From Treponema sp. (GTDB taxonomy: Bacteria; Spirochaetota; Spirochaetia; Treponematales; Breznakiellaceae), in assembly GCA_031279205.1 (NCBI GenBank), contig JAITIX010000073.1, positions 1-47,618 of the forward strand: DNA of 47,618 bases, given 5' to 3'. The position numbers and the translations under genes are program-made. Within the stretch, counting starts at the first letter, position 1, and each line of letters begins with the position of its first letter. Under the pieces are notes generated by a model. The model saw only the letters and a program-made list of their open reading frames with translations, ran no database searches and had not been told where the DNA came from. Of this stretch, positions 1 through 7,638 are shown one piece after another.

Positions 1-1
1 C

Positions 2-607
2 GATGATTCTCCAGAGACTCCTGCCAGAGATGAAGGCATCATAGCCAACAGAGGGGTAATCATCAACAAACCCAGTCCCCATAGTGTCGCCCAAGTCGGT
101 ATTAACAATCGAGTAACGATGCTCCCCTCCGAAGGAGTGGCAATACCGGCGACAGAGCCTGAAGAAGTAAGTCGGCTAGAACAGGTTATGACCGTTTTTG
201 AAATTCCGCTTTTGACTAAAGAGCAAGTCCTTCATTTTGATCCGGCCAGTGAAATTCCTGACCCGAAGGCTCATTCAGGAAACTACCCGGATTACACCCT
301 AGTACCCATGCCTAGAAGGTTTCAGGACTACAGTACAGACCTCCGGGCTATGGTGGTCTTCAATGGTCTCATGGTGCCGTTACTTGCTCCGGGGGATGTC
401 GCCGTATTCCAAGCTACAGGCTGGCTTGGAGATGGGGTCTATGTATACCGGATCAATGGAGACCTGCATATCAGTCATGTCCAGCTAGTCAAAGGGCAGC
501 AGTACCGCACAACAAACGAGGTCAAACCGGATGCAGAGGTTGCCTACGATACTGAAACCTTTGTAGCTATAGGACGGGTTAGAGCAGTTGTCCGAGAAAT
601 CGGGTAA
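2..607 (+). CDS. C-terminal part of an S24/CI-like repressor (5' end outside window)
   Basis: The frame is open from base 2, so the start lies upstream of the window; 201 residues are visible. The last ~110 residues look like the S24 (LexA/CI-type) peptidase fold: a segment FNGLMVPLLAPGDVAVF sits where GDSMxPxxxPGD is expected, followed by a beta-rich tail ending in AIGRVRAVVREIG. The catalytic Ser of the S24 motif is replaced by Leu and no clear catalytic Lys is seen, so self-cleavage is unlikely. An N-terminal XRE-type helix-turn-helix would be expected outside the window. Family known from phage and mobile-element repressors; identity inferred from the motif only. Confidence 0.6.
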   Translation, partial: DDSPETPARDEGIIANRGVIINKPSPHSVAQVGINNRVTMLPSEGVAIPATEPEEVSRLEQVMTVFEIPLLTKEQVLHFDPASEIPDPKAHSGNYPDYTLVPMPRRFQDYSTDLRAMVVFNGLMVPLLAPGDVAVFQATGWLGDGVYVYRINGDLHISHVQLVKGQQYRTTNEVKPDAEVAYDTETFVAIGRVRAVVREIG

Positions 608-1090
608 GTGTCCCACTTTTACAAAAAATCGCTGTCCCACTTTTTGTCTCACTTTTCCTATCGGTTGGTAACATATTTCTTTGTATTACATAGAGTTATA
701 TGCTGATGTCCCACTTTTACGATTGCACAGCCGTTGTGTCCCACTTTTTGGGGTAATCAATGGCTTTCCGGAGCTGCCTTCTTTCGGATAAGTCTATATA
801 ATATAATGATTAAAGGGTCTTAAAGGGTCAGATGCTTTTCGCAGTTTTATGGCAGTTTGCGTGGGTTTTTCGCACTTTGTCGCTTTTCCAGTTTAGCTTT
901 AACTCTATATAATACATATATTTAGCTTGCCGTGCAAGTCCTGATTTCCATGACACCCCACATGCGTTCTGGTGTGTGGCTCTCCGCGTCGTGCGTGTCT
1001 CTAACTCCGCGTGGTATGGAGAACCTCTAACACATAGTTTAGTTGGAAAGTGTCTTTCCCTGTTTTAGGAACTCGTCGAACTCATGTTGT
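608..1090. other. Non-coding stretch with five TGTCYCACTTTT direct repeats
   Basis: Copies of TGTCCCACTTTT, or TGTCTCACTTTT, begin at 609, 633, 645, 707 and 737, all in the same orientation. Several short direct repeats near one end are typical of transposase binding sites at transposon termini, for example in the IS21 and Mu-like families, but no transposase gene is visible here. The rest (750-1090) is partly AT-rich, holds a short TAAAGGGTC direct repeat near 810-830, and shows no gene. Confidence 0.45.
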
Positions 1091-2410
1091 TTAAAACTCC
1101 GGCATTTTGATAAGCATGAAGCCTGCGGCACCGATACCTAAGTCCTGTTGTTCTTCCCATGAAACGAGGAGTGCGCTGTCTCCTATAGGACCAACACCGG
1201 TGTATACAAAGCCTTGGGGAAGCGCCGACAGAGAAAACGGTGTAACACGGATGCTTATGCCATCAATACAGGCGCCAATGCCCCTACCATCAGGCAGAAG
1301 CGCCACCGCGATCTTGTCTGTCATATAACCGGAAAGCTCGACAAGGTTTTCTACGTCGTCTGAGCCGCTTGAGAAGTGGCGGGGATAGGCAAATTCAGGG
1401 CTGATGATCGTGGCGATGTTCATAGAGCTGTCGCTCTGCCTAAACGCAGCTTCCAGCGCCGCGCCCAGCACAGGCGGGGCAGCATCCAGGGTTTCAGGTC
1501 TCGCCGAATTCATGAACACGCCAAGTGAAACAGCCTCAGCAGGCATGTTCAGACTCTGTGCGCAAAAATACTGAATCTTGGACAGGTTCTGTTGAAGTCC
1601 CCGAAAGTACCACGCGCCGTTAGGCCCTTGCCTGAAACTATCCAAATCCCAGTCATCGGCAACAGGCAAGAGGCTGAATGCCGGAACCTCCTGTTCCAGA
1701 GGAATGGGATTCCCACGTATCAGGGCAAAGGAACGGGGGTCTGGGACATTCACTGTGGAATCAATAAAGAAACTATCGCGGTAGAGCAAGGCTGTCGGGT
1801 TTCCCTCAAACAGGAAGAGCGCGTCAACAGTGTACTTATCCCAATACGTGCGGTCGGCTATACGATACAGGGCGACATCAGCGACCTGTGGCATAGCCAG
1901 CGGAGCAGCTTGCGCGACTAAGAAGCCTTCGCGGTTTACCACCAGAACAAGGCGCTCGTCATGGAGTAGCATGGCGCTGGCGTTCCGCGCCAGAGGCCAA
2001 GGAACAAAATCATTGAGCAAGGCGTCGGCAGGCGCAGTAACTAGTCTGATTCCGTCAAGACCAGTCTCGGATACGCCATTGATAAACTCAAACCAAAGTG
2101 GATGTTCCCCACTTTTGATGATTGCCAGCGACTGAGGCCAGTCAGGAAGCACGACAGCCGGCGCAAGCTCCAGCGGCTGATCCATGAACAGCTCAGGAAC
2201 CGGCACGCCGAGCGATTCAGGTATTGCTTCAAGAAACAACTCCCCAGTGCTAGACGACTGGAGGACAGGCTCAACTGGCGGGCTTGCCAATGGAGGGTTG
2301 CTTCTGGAACAGGAGAAAATAAACAGAAAAAACATTGGCAGAAGACAGCTCGAATGCCCTGATGCACCGTGCTTGAAAGACTTATTCTCCTGCTTCATCC
2401 ACAGTTTCAT
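1091..2410 (-). CDS. Predicted lipoprotein of unknown function
   Basis: The protein has 439 residues from the ATG at 2410 (second choice ATG 2398). The N-terminus carries a basic stretch, a hydrophobic segment (PMFFLFIFSC) and a Cys that fits a spirochaetal lipobox, followed by a Ser/Pro-rich linker. The remainder has no motif I recognise and is probably a periplasmic or outer-membrane-anchored globular domain. No Shine-Dalgarno site precedes either ATG. A possible -10 (GATACT) lies 7 nt before ATG 2410, inside or beside the IS-like remnant that ends at about 2430. The frame remains open upstream to 2485, but that part belongs to the remnant. Confidence 0.6.
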   Translation of the reverse strand: MKLWMKQENKSFKHGASGHSSCLLPMFFLFIFSCSRSNPPLASPPVEPVLQSSSTGELFLEAIPESLGVPVPELFMDQPLELAPAVVLPDWPQSLAIIKSGEHPLWFEFINGVSETGLDGIRLVTAPADALLNDFVPWPLARNASAMLLHDERLVLVVNREGFLVAQAAPLAMPQVADVALYRIADRTYWDKYTVDALFLFEGNPTALLYRDSFFIDSTVNVPDPRSFALIRGNPIPLEQEVPAFSLLPVADDWDLDSFRQGPNGAWYFRGLQQNLSKIQYFCAQSLNMPAEAVSLGVFMNSARPETLDAAPPVLGAALEAAFRQSDSSMNIATIISPEFAYPRHFSSGSDDVENLVELSGYMTDKIAVALLPDGRGIGACIDGISIRVTPFSLSALPQGFVYTGVGPIGDSALLVSWEEQQDLGIGAAGFMLIKMPEF

Positions 2411-2429
2411 AGTTTTAAGTATCAGCAAG

Positions 2430-2704
2430 CCCATATCTAAAGCCAGTGGCTGTAGTTTGGACTGATCGCCCAGCTTGCTCTGCAAGATTTCTGCTTCATT
2501 CCATTACCGGCCATTCCATTACCAAGAGCCAGAACCGTCATATCCACAGACGTTTCGGACTTAAGTCCACATTCCCCGCGCTACATGGGATGGTAAGTTT
2601 ATTTTAATTTGCCTTTCCCACATATCAACAAGGAGCTTCCCCTACCGCTCTTTGCCGTTACGCCACCTCATATCCCCACCCTAGAGGGCGGGGGTTTTAC
2701 GGCG
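2430..2704 (-). mobile_element. Decayed IS200/IS605-like remnant, copy 1 (tnpB 3' end / omega-RNA-like)
   Basis: Read on the minus strand, the element starts with a hairpin CCCC...CCCT/AGGG...GGGG (2674-2694) followed by GGGGATATGAGG. It continues through a segment homologous to copies at 17614-17895 and 29800-30045, including ETSVDM and ALALG in one frame, and ends with a hairpin at 2430-2449 around CTTTAG. This layout matches the right end of IS1341/IS605 elements, where the tnpB C-terminus, omega-RNA scaffold and terminal hairpin overlap. Stops and frameshifts make it non-coding. It fills the space between ilvE (ends 2710) and the lipoprotein gene. Confidence 0.6.
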
Positions 2705-2709
2705 TTTCT

Positions 2710-3798
2710 TTATAAGACTTTCAGCATCCAGCCTTTGGTGTCAGGCACGGTTCCATACTGTATGCCCTTGAGCGTATTTTGCAGTTCAGCGGTAAGCTCA
2801 CCGATTTTGCCATTGCCAAAGACTACTTTCTTACCCTGATAGGTGAGGGAGGAAATGGGCGTGGCGCCAGCGGCGGTTCCGCTGACAAAACACTCGGTTG
2901 CTTCAGACAAAACTTCCTCAATAGCAACCTTGCGTTCCGACACGTTGACGCCGCGATCCCGCGCAAGCTCTATGATGCTGGCGCGGGTGATGCCAGGAAG
3001 AATCGTGTCGCCCAGGTCCGGCGTTACCAGTTCGCCTGACTTGAATCGGAAGAAAATGTTACAGGACGAGCCTTCTTCAACATACCTGCGATGGGTCGCG
3101 TCCAGATAGATACATTCCATAAAACCCGCTTCCTGTGCCTCATGTTTGGCAAGCATGGATATAACATAGTTTGAGTCAGCCTTGATCCAGCCTGTGCCTT
3201 TGGGCGTGGCGCGGATGCGGTCAGTAATCACCGCATCGGAGTTATCGTTGGAAAAATAGGCGCTCACCGGCGAGCTAACGATGATGACCCATGGCTCATA
3301 GCTCGCGTTTACACCAATTCCACCTTCAGCGTAGGTGAAGGGGCGGATGTAGATGGAGTCAGCGTTCATGAAGGAATCCTTCTCCCATTCCGGCTTATAC
3401 GCAGGCCGAAAACCAAGTAGGGCGTTCCGTTTCACCACTTCCACACAGGCTGTGGTGAAATCGGCCTCCGGGAAGGGCGGCATATACAACCCCTTCATGG
3501 AGCGATAGAACCGCGCTGCATTCCGGTCAGGCCGGAAGATAGCGAGACCGCCATCCTTCTGGGGCAGAGCCTTGAGTCCCTCAAAACACCCAAGCCCATA
3601 CTGGGTAGTGTAACTGACTAGAGGCATATCATCATAAAAGTTTCGGGATACCGTGAGCGCCTCCCTTTCCGCCTCTTCCATCGCGGCCTCTTCCCGCGCG
3701 GTCCTGTGGGGCTTTTCGAGGTATTCCGCCTCCCACCCGCTGTCTTTCCTGAACTTCGACCGGTATACCACCGGGTAACTATGCAGAGCAAACGCCAT
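2710..3798 (-). CDS. ilvE: Branched-chain amino acid aminotransferase
   Basis: The protein has 362 residues, the usual length of class IV (fold type IV) PLP branched-chain aminotransferases that interconvert Leu/Ile/Val and their 2-oxo acids in the cytoplasm. Seen: YGLGCFEGLKA near residues 67-77, the IRPFTYA segment near 151, the PLP lysine in GTGWIKADSNY (Lys206), and the late EEGSSCNIFF motif that binds PLP. The start is decided by a strong Shine-Dalgarno site (AAGGAGGCG) 7-8 nt before ATG 3798. It is monocistronic here. The IS-like remnant begins only a few bases after its stop. Confidence 0.93.
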   Translation of the reverse strand: MAFALHSYPVVYRSKFRKDSGWEAEYLEKPHRTAREEAAMEEAEREALTVSRNFYDDMPLVSYTTQYGLGCFEGLKALPQKDGGLAIFRPDRNAARFYRSMKGLYMPPFPEADFTTACVEVVKRNALLGFRPAYKPEWEKDSFMNADSIYIRPFTYAEGGIGVNASYEPWVIIVSSPVSAYFSNDNSDAVITDRIRATPKGTGWIKADSNYVISMLAKHEAQEAGFMECIYLDATHRRYVEEGSSCNIFFRFKSGELVTPDLGDTILPGITRASIIELARDRGVNVSERKVAIEEVLSEATECFVSGTAAGATPISSLTYQGKKVVFGNGKIGELTAELQNTLKGIQYGTVPDTKGWMLKVL

Positions 3799-3903
3799 AG
3801 ACGCCTCCTTTAGAAAATTTAAAAAAATTTAGCATGGAATGATAAACCAGAGCAATAGGCGTGCCAGTTCCTGAACTGCGGAAAAGAAGTTGAAACATCA
3901 CCA

Positions 3904-3932
3904 TTGAACAGCGGGTATTGAAAGAGTATACT
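3904..3932 (+). promoter_or_regulatory. Sigma-70-type promoter giving a predicted leaderless Cof mRNA
   Basis: TTGAAC (3904-3909), 17 nt, TATACT (3927-3932), then exactly 6 nt to ATG 3939. Transcription would begin at or next to the A of the start codon, which excludes the upstream TTG at 3918 and explains the lack of a Shine-Dalgarno site. Confidence 0.6.
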
Positions 3933-3938
3933 ACGGAC

Positions 3939-4757
3939 ATGACTTCAATACGCATGATAGCTTTGGACTTAGACGATACTCTTCTCCGGTCTGACTTGAG
4001 CATTTCATACCGGACAAGGAATGCGGTTAAACGGGCGCAATCCGCAGGTATCATTGTCGTACTGGCTTCCGGCAGGATTCCGGCTGCCATTGAACGGTTT
4101 GCCCGGCTTTTGGGTATGCACAAACGCCCCGGGTATTTTATCTGCAACAACGGGACCCTCATACAGGAAAGCCATACGGGTAAAATCCTCTACGATATCC
4201 GTATCCCACCAGAAGTGGCGCTCATCGCGTATGATCTCGCAACGGCTGAAGGCTTTCCGGTACAAATCTACGAAGGCGATGTCATGTATGTGTCCCGTTC
4301 CAATGAATTTGCCGATTACGACCAGAAGCTCACTGGCCTTCGGCAGGTCGTTGTCGAAAACTTTCGTGATATGGTAGCCGCAGGTTGCTACAAGCTCATT
4401 ATACCCGGCGATCCCATGATACTTGCCCCTTTGGAAAGCCTGATGCGTACCTACATTGGCTCTGATATAACGCTTTTTACGAGTAAGCCCTACTTTCTGG
4501 AGGTTTTGCCGCCGCAGACCGACAAAGGAACCTCGCTTGAGAAGCTGGCGGAAATGATCAGTATCGACCGTGAGGTAGTGCTTGCCATTGGCGACTCCAT
4601 GAACGACGAAACCATGATCCGCTGGGCTGGCGTTGGCGTTGCCATGGCGAATGGCGACGAGCGTATCAAGAGCATCGCTTCCATAGTTACCGATAAGTCC
4701 AATGACGATGACGGCGTTGCCGATGTGATCGACCGTTACCTACTGGGTAAAACGTGA
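3939..4757 (+). CDS. Cof-type HAD-superfamily sugar phosphatase
   Basis: The protein has 272 residues. HAD motif I is ALDLDDTLL (nucleophile Asp10, acid/base Asp12), motif II is VLASGRI, and motif IV is GDSMNDETMI followed by GVAMANGDERIKS, which is characteristic of the Cof/YbiV/SupH IIB subfamily with a cap domain between motifs II and III. Such enzymes dephosphorylate sugar phosphates, FMN or PLP in the cytoplasm; the substrate cannot be told from sequence. ATG 3939 was chosen because a well-spaced promoter ends 6 nt before it. A strong terminator follows at 4811-4849. Confidence 0.9.
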   Translation: MTSIRMIALDLDDTLLRSDLSISYRTRNAVKRAQSAGIIVVLASGRIPAAIERFARLLGMHKRPGYFICNNGTLIQESHTGKILYDIRIPPEVALIAYDLATAEGFPVQIYEGDVMYVSRSNEFADYDQKLTGLRQVVVENFRDMVAAGCYKLIIPGDPMILAPLESLMRTYIGSDITLFTSKPYFLEVLPPQTDKGTSLEKLAEMISIDREVVLAIGDSMNDETMIRWAGVGVAMANGDERIKSIASIVTDKSNDDDGVADVIDRYLLGKT

Positions 4758-4810
4758 TGGACGTGCTATAAAAGAAGCGATTTTACGTTGCTTGACAACG
4801 TATTCTCCTT

Positions 4811-4849
4811 TGCCGCCGCCATTTACCTCCTTTGGGCGGCGGCATTTTT
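4811..4849 (+). terminator. Rho-independent terminator of the Cof gene
   Basis: Perfect 10-bp GC stem TGCCGCCGCC (4811-4820) / GGCGGCGGCA (4835-4844) with a 14-nt loop, followed by TTTTT. Confidence 0.9.
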
Positions 4850-4930
4850 GCCCTTTTTTCCTTCCTTCTTACAACGAAGAAGAAGGTTTGCGAATTATCC
4901 TAATGAACGCGATGTTCAGCAAATAAGTCT

Positions 4931-5014
4931 CTAAAGCCAATGACTGCTTCATTAAGGATAATGAGCCGCTCCCTAAAGCCAATGACTGCTTCATTAAGGA
5001 TAATGAGCCACTCC
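4931..5014. repeat. 42-bp tandem duplication (2 x 21-bp sub-units)
   Basis: Two copies of a 42-bp unit start at 4931 and 4973 and differ at one base (GAGCCGCTCC versus GAGCCACTCC); a third copy is aborted after CTAA. Each 42-mer splits into two related 21-mers, CTAAAGCCAATGAC... and TTAAGGATAATGAG..., which match at about 11 of 21 positions. The period therefore equals that of the three large arrays in this window. It lies upstream of the PRPP synthetase gene and shows no gene of its own. Confidence 0.8.
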
Positions 5015-5139
5015 CTAATGTTAGAGAGGTGTTTTGCTGGCAAGGGAGTTTGTTATGACGCCGGTGTCAGACACGCGGGGGTCTGCGGTTTAAATCACAG
5101 ACACTATGCCAGAATCCGCCTTTCCGCTAGACTTTAGTC

Positions 5140-6249
5140 ATGCAAGAATTTGTCATTACAGCCACACGATCAACACGGGAGTATGCTTCACGGGTTGTGA
5201 AGCATATCGTCCAGTTACCTGGTTTTACGGAAGCGGCAGCCACTATCAATGGCGTTGACCTGCTTCATACCGATTGCTTCGCGGACGGCGAGCTAGAAGT
5301 AGTGGTTAAGTCATCAATTCGGGGTAAGATTGTGATTCTGTTCACAGGCTGCTCACGCAACGAGGCAAATATCAGCGTTACCGAGGCGCAAATCGAACTG
5401 TTCCACACGGTTGACGCCCTGAAACGCTCTCAGGCGGAAAAAGTTATCGTGTTTGAGCCGTTTGTTTCGTGTTCGCGTTCCGACAGAACAAACCATCGCG
5501 GTTCCGTTGGTCTCTGGGTGCATTTCAGAACCTTGTCCGGCTTGGGCGCACAGCAAATCGTTACCTACCAGCTCCATTCCGACAAGTCTAAGTCCATGCT
5601 TGACCCAACCTGCTGCGTGATTGATGACATTCCAGCGCTGAATCTGCTCAAACGCTACCTCTGCGACGCCTATATCCACGACTATGAGACCCTGACCCAG
5701 GAGGTGCGTCCTCACTGGGCTTTCTGCTCCGTTGACGCGGGTGGGGAGAAGCTGGCGCGCGGTTTCGCCAATGCCTTTGGCGCGAACCTAGTTGTGGCGC
5801 ATAAACAGCGGGACTATTCCACGGTTAATAAGATCGAATCAATCAACATCCTTTCGGCGGTTCCCATCGAAGGCAAGGTACTGTGGATCGTGGACGACAT
5901 GATTGACACCGCTGGTTCAGTGGACAGCCTGATTCGGGCGCTGGGACTCCTCAAGCCTGCTGAGATCAATATCATCGCGGTTCACCCCATCTTATCGCCG
6001 CCAGCTTCAAAGCGCTTACAGCAGCTTTCAGAGGAAGGACTGCTGCGCCACATTATGGTAACTGATACGGTATACTGCCCGGGTTCGCTGCCAGAGACCA
6101 TTCCCAACCTTGAGGTGGTTTCATCCGCGGAACTGTCCGCCGATGTTATCGGCGCTATTGTGAGCCATAGTTCTATGGAAAAATTGCTTGAGGTGTTTGA
6201 CGCGGAAAGCTACCTAAAGTCTGAGGAACCACGCATAAAGAAGCAATGA
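5140..6249 (+). CDS. prs: Ribose-phosphate pyrophosphokinase (divergent, long form)
   Basis: The protein has 369 residues, compared with about 315 in typical PRPP synthetases. It makes PRPP from ribose-5-phosphate and ATP for nucleotide, His and Trp synthesis. Diagnostic: the PRPP-binding loop VDDMIDTAGS (about residues 251-260), an early FADGEL segment, and a central SRSDRTNHRGS...QIVTYQLH block where other enzymes have the catalytic flexible loop; that loop is strongly altered. It has a C-terminal extension rich in charged residues. There is no Shine-Dalgarno site; TAGACT at 5128-5133 sits exactly 6 nt before the ATG, suggesting a leaderless start. The stop overlaps the next gene (ATGA). 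Confidence 0.88.
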   Translation: MQEFVITATRSTREYASRVVKHIVQLPGFTEAAATINGVDLLHTDCFADGELEVVVKSSIRGKIVILFTGCSRNEANISVTEAQIELFHTVDALKRSQAEKVIVFEPFVSCSRSDRTNHRGSVGLWVHFRTLSGLGAQQIVTYQLHSDKSKSMLDPTCCVIDDIPALNLLKRYLCDAYIHDYETLTQEVRPHWAFCSVDAGGEKLARGFANAFGANLVVAHKQRDYSTVNKIESINILSAVPIEGKVLWIVDDMIDTAGSVDSLIRALGLLKPAEINIIAVHPILSPPASKRLQQLSEEGLLRHIMVTDTVYCPGSLPETIPNLEVVSSAELSADVIGAIVSHSSMEKLLEVFDAESYLKSEEPRIKKQ

Positions 6250-6440
6250 GCAACGAAACTCCAGCCGGCACTCCCCAGCGAGCGCCGGCTTGCCTGAAAT
6301 GCGTCCACTTCAAGATCACCTGGGAACCAGCCTGGCCCCGCTCCTGCCTGATGTTTGGAATCAAAAGTCGGAACCTGCCCTCGTATGAGGTGTTCCACGC
6401 CACAGGTCAGCATTGCCCCGCGTTTCAAGAAAAAAAATAA
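6246..6440 (+). CDS. Small Cys-rich conserved protein
   Basis: The protein has 64 residues and overlaps the prs stop codon by 4 nt (ATGA), so it is translationally coupled to it. It has four cysteines (CLKC, CLMF, HCPAF) and the pattern C..C..F..TW.P..P..C..FG.KS...PS..V...G..C..F, which I recall from a widespread family of short proteins of unknown function that probably bind a metal. Its role is unknown. The sequence is too ordered and the coupling too tight for a chance frame. Confidence 0.65.
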   Translation: MSNETPAGTPQRAPACLKCVHFKITWEPAWPRSCLMFGIKSRNLPSYEVFHATGQHCPAFQEKK

Positions 6441-6461
6441 ACACTAATCTTTAAATTCCTC

Positions 6462-6511
6462 TTGCCGTTTTTTATGTCTTACTGTATTATATTATTAACA
6501 CAGAAAGACAT
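6462..6511 (+). promoter_or_regulatory. Promoter with overlapping 38-bp palindromic operator for the GntR/ABC operon
   Basis: The promoter is TTGCCG (6462-6467), 17 nt, TATTAT (6485-6490). Lying over the -10 is an inverted repeat with arms ATGTCTTACTGT (6474-6485) and ACAGAAAGACAT (6500-6511), which pair at 11 of 12 positions across a 14-nt AT-only-rich spacer. Its position is ideal for auto-repression by the GntR protein encoded just downstream. Confidence 0.75.
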
Positions 6512-6535
6512 AACACAGTTAGGAGGAACAATGAG

Positions 6536-6934
6536 TTGTTCGACTTTCAAGCAACTACGCCCATCTATACCCAATTGATGGATGAAATCAAAGGGCAGAT
6601 TGTGTCAGGACGGCTGGCGGCTGGAGCAAAGATAGGCTCCATACGCGACCTTGCCGCCTTTTACGCGGTCAATCCCAACACGGTTCAGCGGGCATTGCTC
6701 GAACTGGAACGGGAAGGCTTGCTCTCCACCCAACGGGCAAGCGGAAAATTCGTTACGGAGGACGAAAACGTGATTAGAGAACTACGTTCAAAGCTGGCGG
6801 AGGAGCAGATCGACAAACTCCTTGCCGTCATGAAGTCCCTGGGCTTTAGCGTGGAAGAAACCCGCGAACTGCTTACCCAGGCTTTAGCGCAATCTTCTCT
6901 GCCGGTAGCGCCGGCAAAAGGAGGCGATCTATGA
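6536..6934 (+). CDS. GntR-family (YtrA subfamily) transcriptional repressor
   Basis: The protein has 132 residues. The N-terminal winged helix has the PIYTQLMDEIKGQIVSG...IRDLAAFYAVNPNTVQRALLELEREG signature, followed by a short C-terminal helical part as in the YtrA subfamily that controls adjacent ABC transporters. The start is TTG 6536, placed 9 nt after AGGAGG; an ATG at 6531 is out of frame and stops after 15 codons. It overlaps the ABC ATPase gene by 4 nt. The effector is unknown; YtrA-type relatives often respond to cell-wall antibiotics. Confidence 0.88.
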   Translation: MFDFQATTPIYTQLMDEIKGQIVSGRLAAGAKIGSIRDLAAFYAVNPNTVQRALLELEREGLLSTQRASGKFVTEDENVIRELRSKLAEEQIDKLLAVMKSLGFSVEETRELLTQALAQSSLPVAPAKGGDL

Positions 6935-7638
6935 GTGAGCCAATACTGGAATGTCGCGGCTTGAGCAAACGCTACGGCCATGGCGACGCGATGGCACTGG
7001 ACCAGGTTAACCTCAGCCTTTACAGCGGACGCATCATCGGACTGCTGGGGCCAAACGGCAGCGGCAAAACCACCCTGTTGAAGCTGGCGAATGGACTTCT
7101 ACGCCCTTCTAGCGGCAGTCTGCTTATCAATGGCGACGAACCAGGTACCGCGACTAAAGCCATCGTCTCATATCTGCCGGATCGCGTTTGCCTAGACCCT
7201 TCCTCGCGGATATGCGACCTGATGGCGTTCTATGCTGACTTTTACGCTGACTTCCGGCGCGGCATCGCTGAAACCATGCTCGCTAACCTGGGAATTGACC
7301 TGAACAAGCGCTTCAAAACCCTATCCAAAGGTAACCGTGAAAAAATCCAGCTTGTGCTGGTAATGGCGAGAAAGGCGCGGCTCTACCTGCTTGACGAACC
7401 CATTGGCGGCGTTGATCCAGCGGCGCGGGACTACATCATCAACACCATCCTCAACAACTACAGCGAGGATGCCGCCTTACTCATATCCACACACCTGATT
7501 CAAGACGTGGAGCGCATCCTTGACGACATCATATTTCTAAAAGAAGGAAAAGTGATCTTGAGCGGCGCGACTGATGATATTCGCTCAAAAAAGAGCATGT
7601 CCATTGATATGCTTTTCCGGGAGGTTTTTAAATGCTAG
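6931..7638 (+). CDS. ABC transporter ATP-binding protein
   Basis: The protein has 235 residues and a complete nucleotide-binding domain: Walker A GPNGSGKTT near residue 40, signature LSKGNREKIQL near 130, Walker B LYLLDEP, D-loop GVDP and H-loop STH. It pairs with the membrane protein encoded immediately downstream (7-nt overlap) and is controlled by the GntR gene upstream, giving a YtrABC-like export module at the inner membrane. The substrate is unknown. Confidence 0.92.
   Translation: MSEPILECRGLSKRYGHGDAMALDQVNLSLYSGRIIGLLGPNGSGKTTLLKLANGLLRPSSGSLLINGDEPGTATKAIVSYLPDRVCLDPSSRICDLMAFYADFYADFRRGIAETMLANLGIDLNKRFKTLSKGNREKIQLVLVMARKARLYLLDEPIGGVDPAARDYIINTILNNYSEDAALLISTHLIQDVERILDDIIFLKEGKVILSGATDDIRSKKSMSIDMLFREVFKC

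Noticed and set aside
3918-3938. TTG start extending the Cof phosphatase by 7 residues
   Set aside because: It lies between the -35 and the start point of a strong promoter, so it would not be in the mRNA.
5055-5105. tRNA gene (GGTTTAAATC resembles a T-loop)
   Set aside because: The flanking stem GTCTG/CAGAC would enclose 12 nt instead of 7, and no acceptor, D or anticodon arms could be fitted.
6531-6578. ATG 6531 as the start of the GntR gene
   Set aside because: Different frame, stops after 15 codons, and lies too close to AGGAGG; TTG 6536 is in frame and well spaced.
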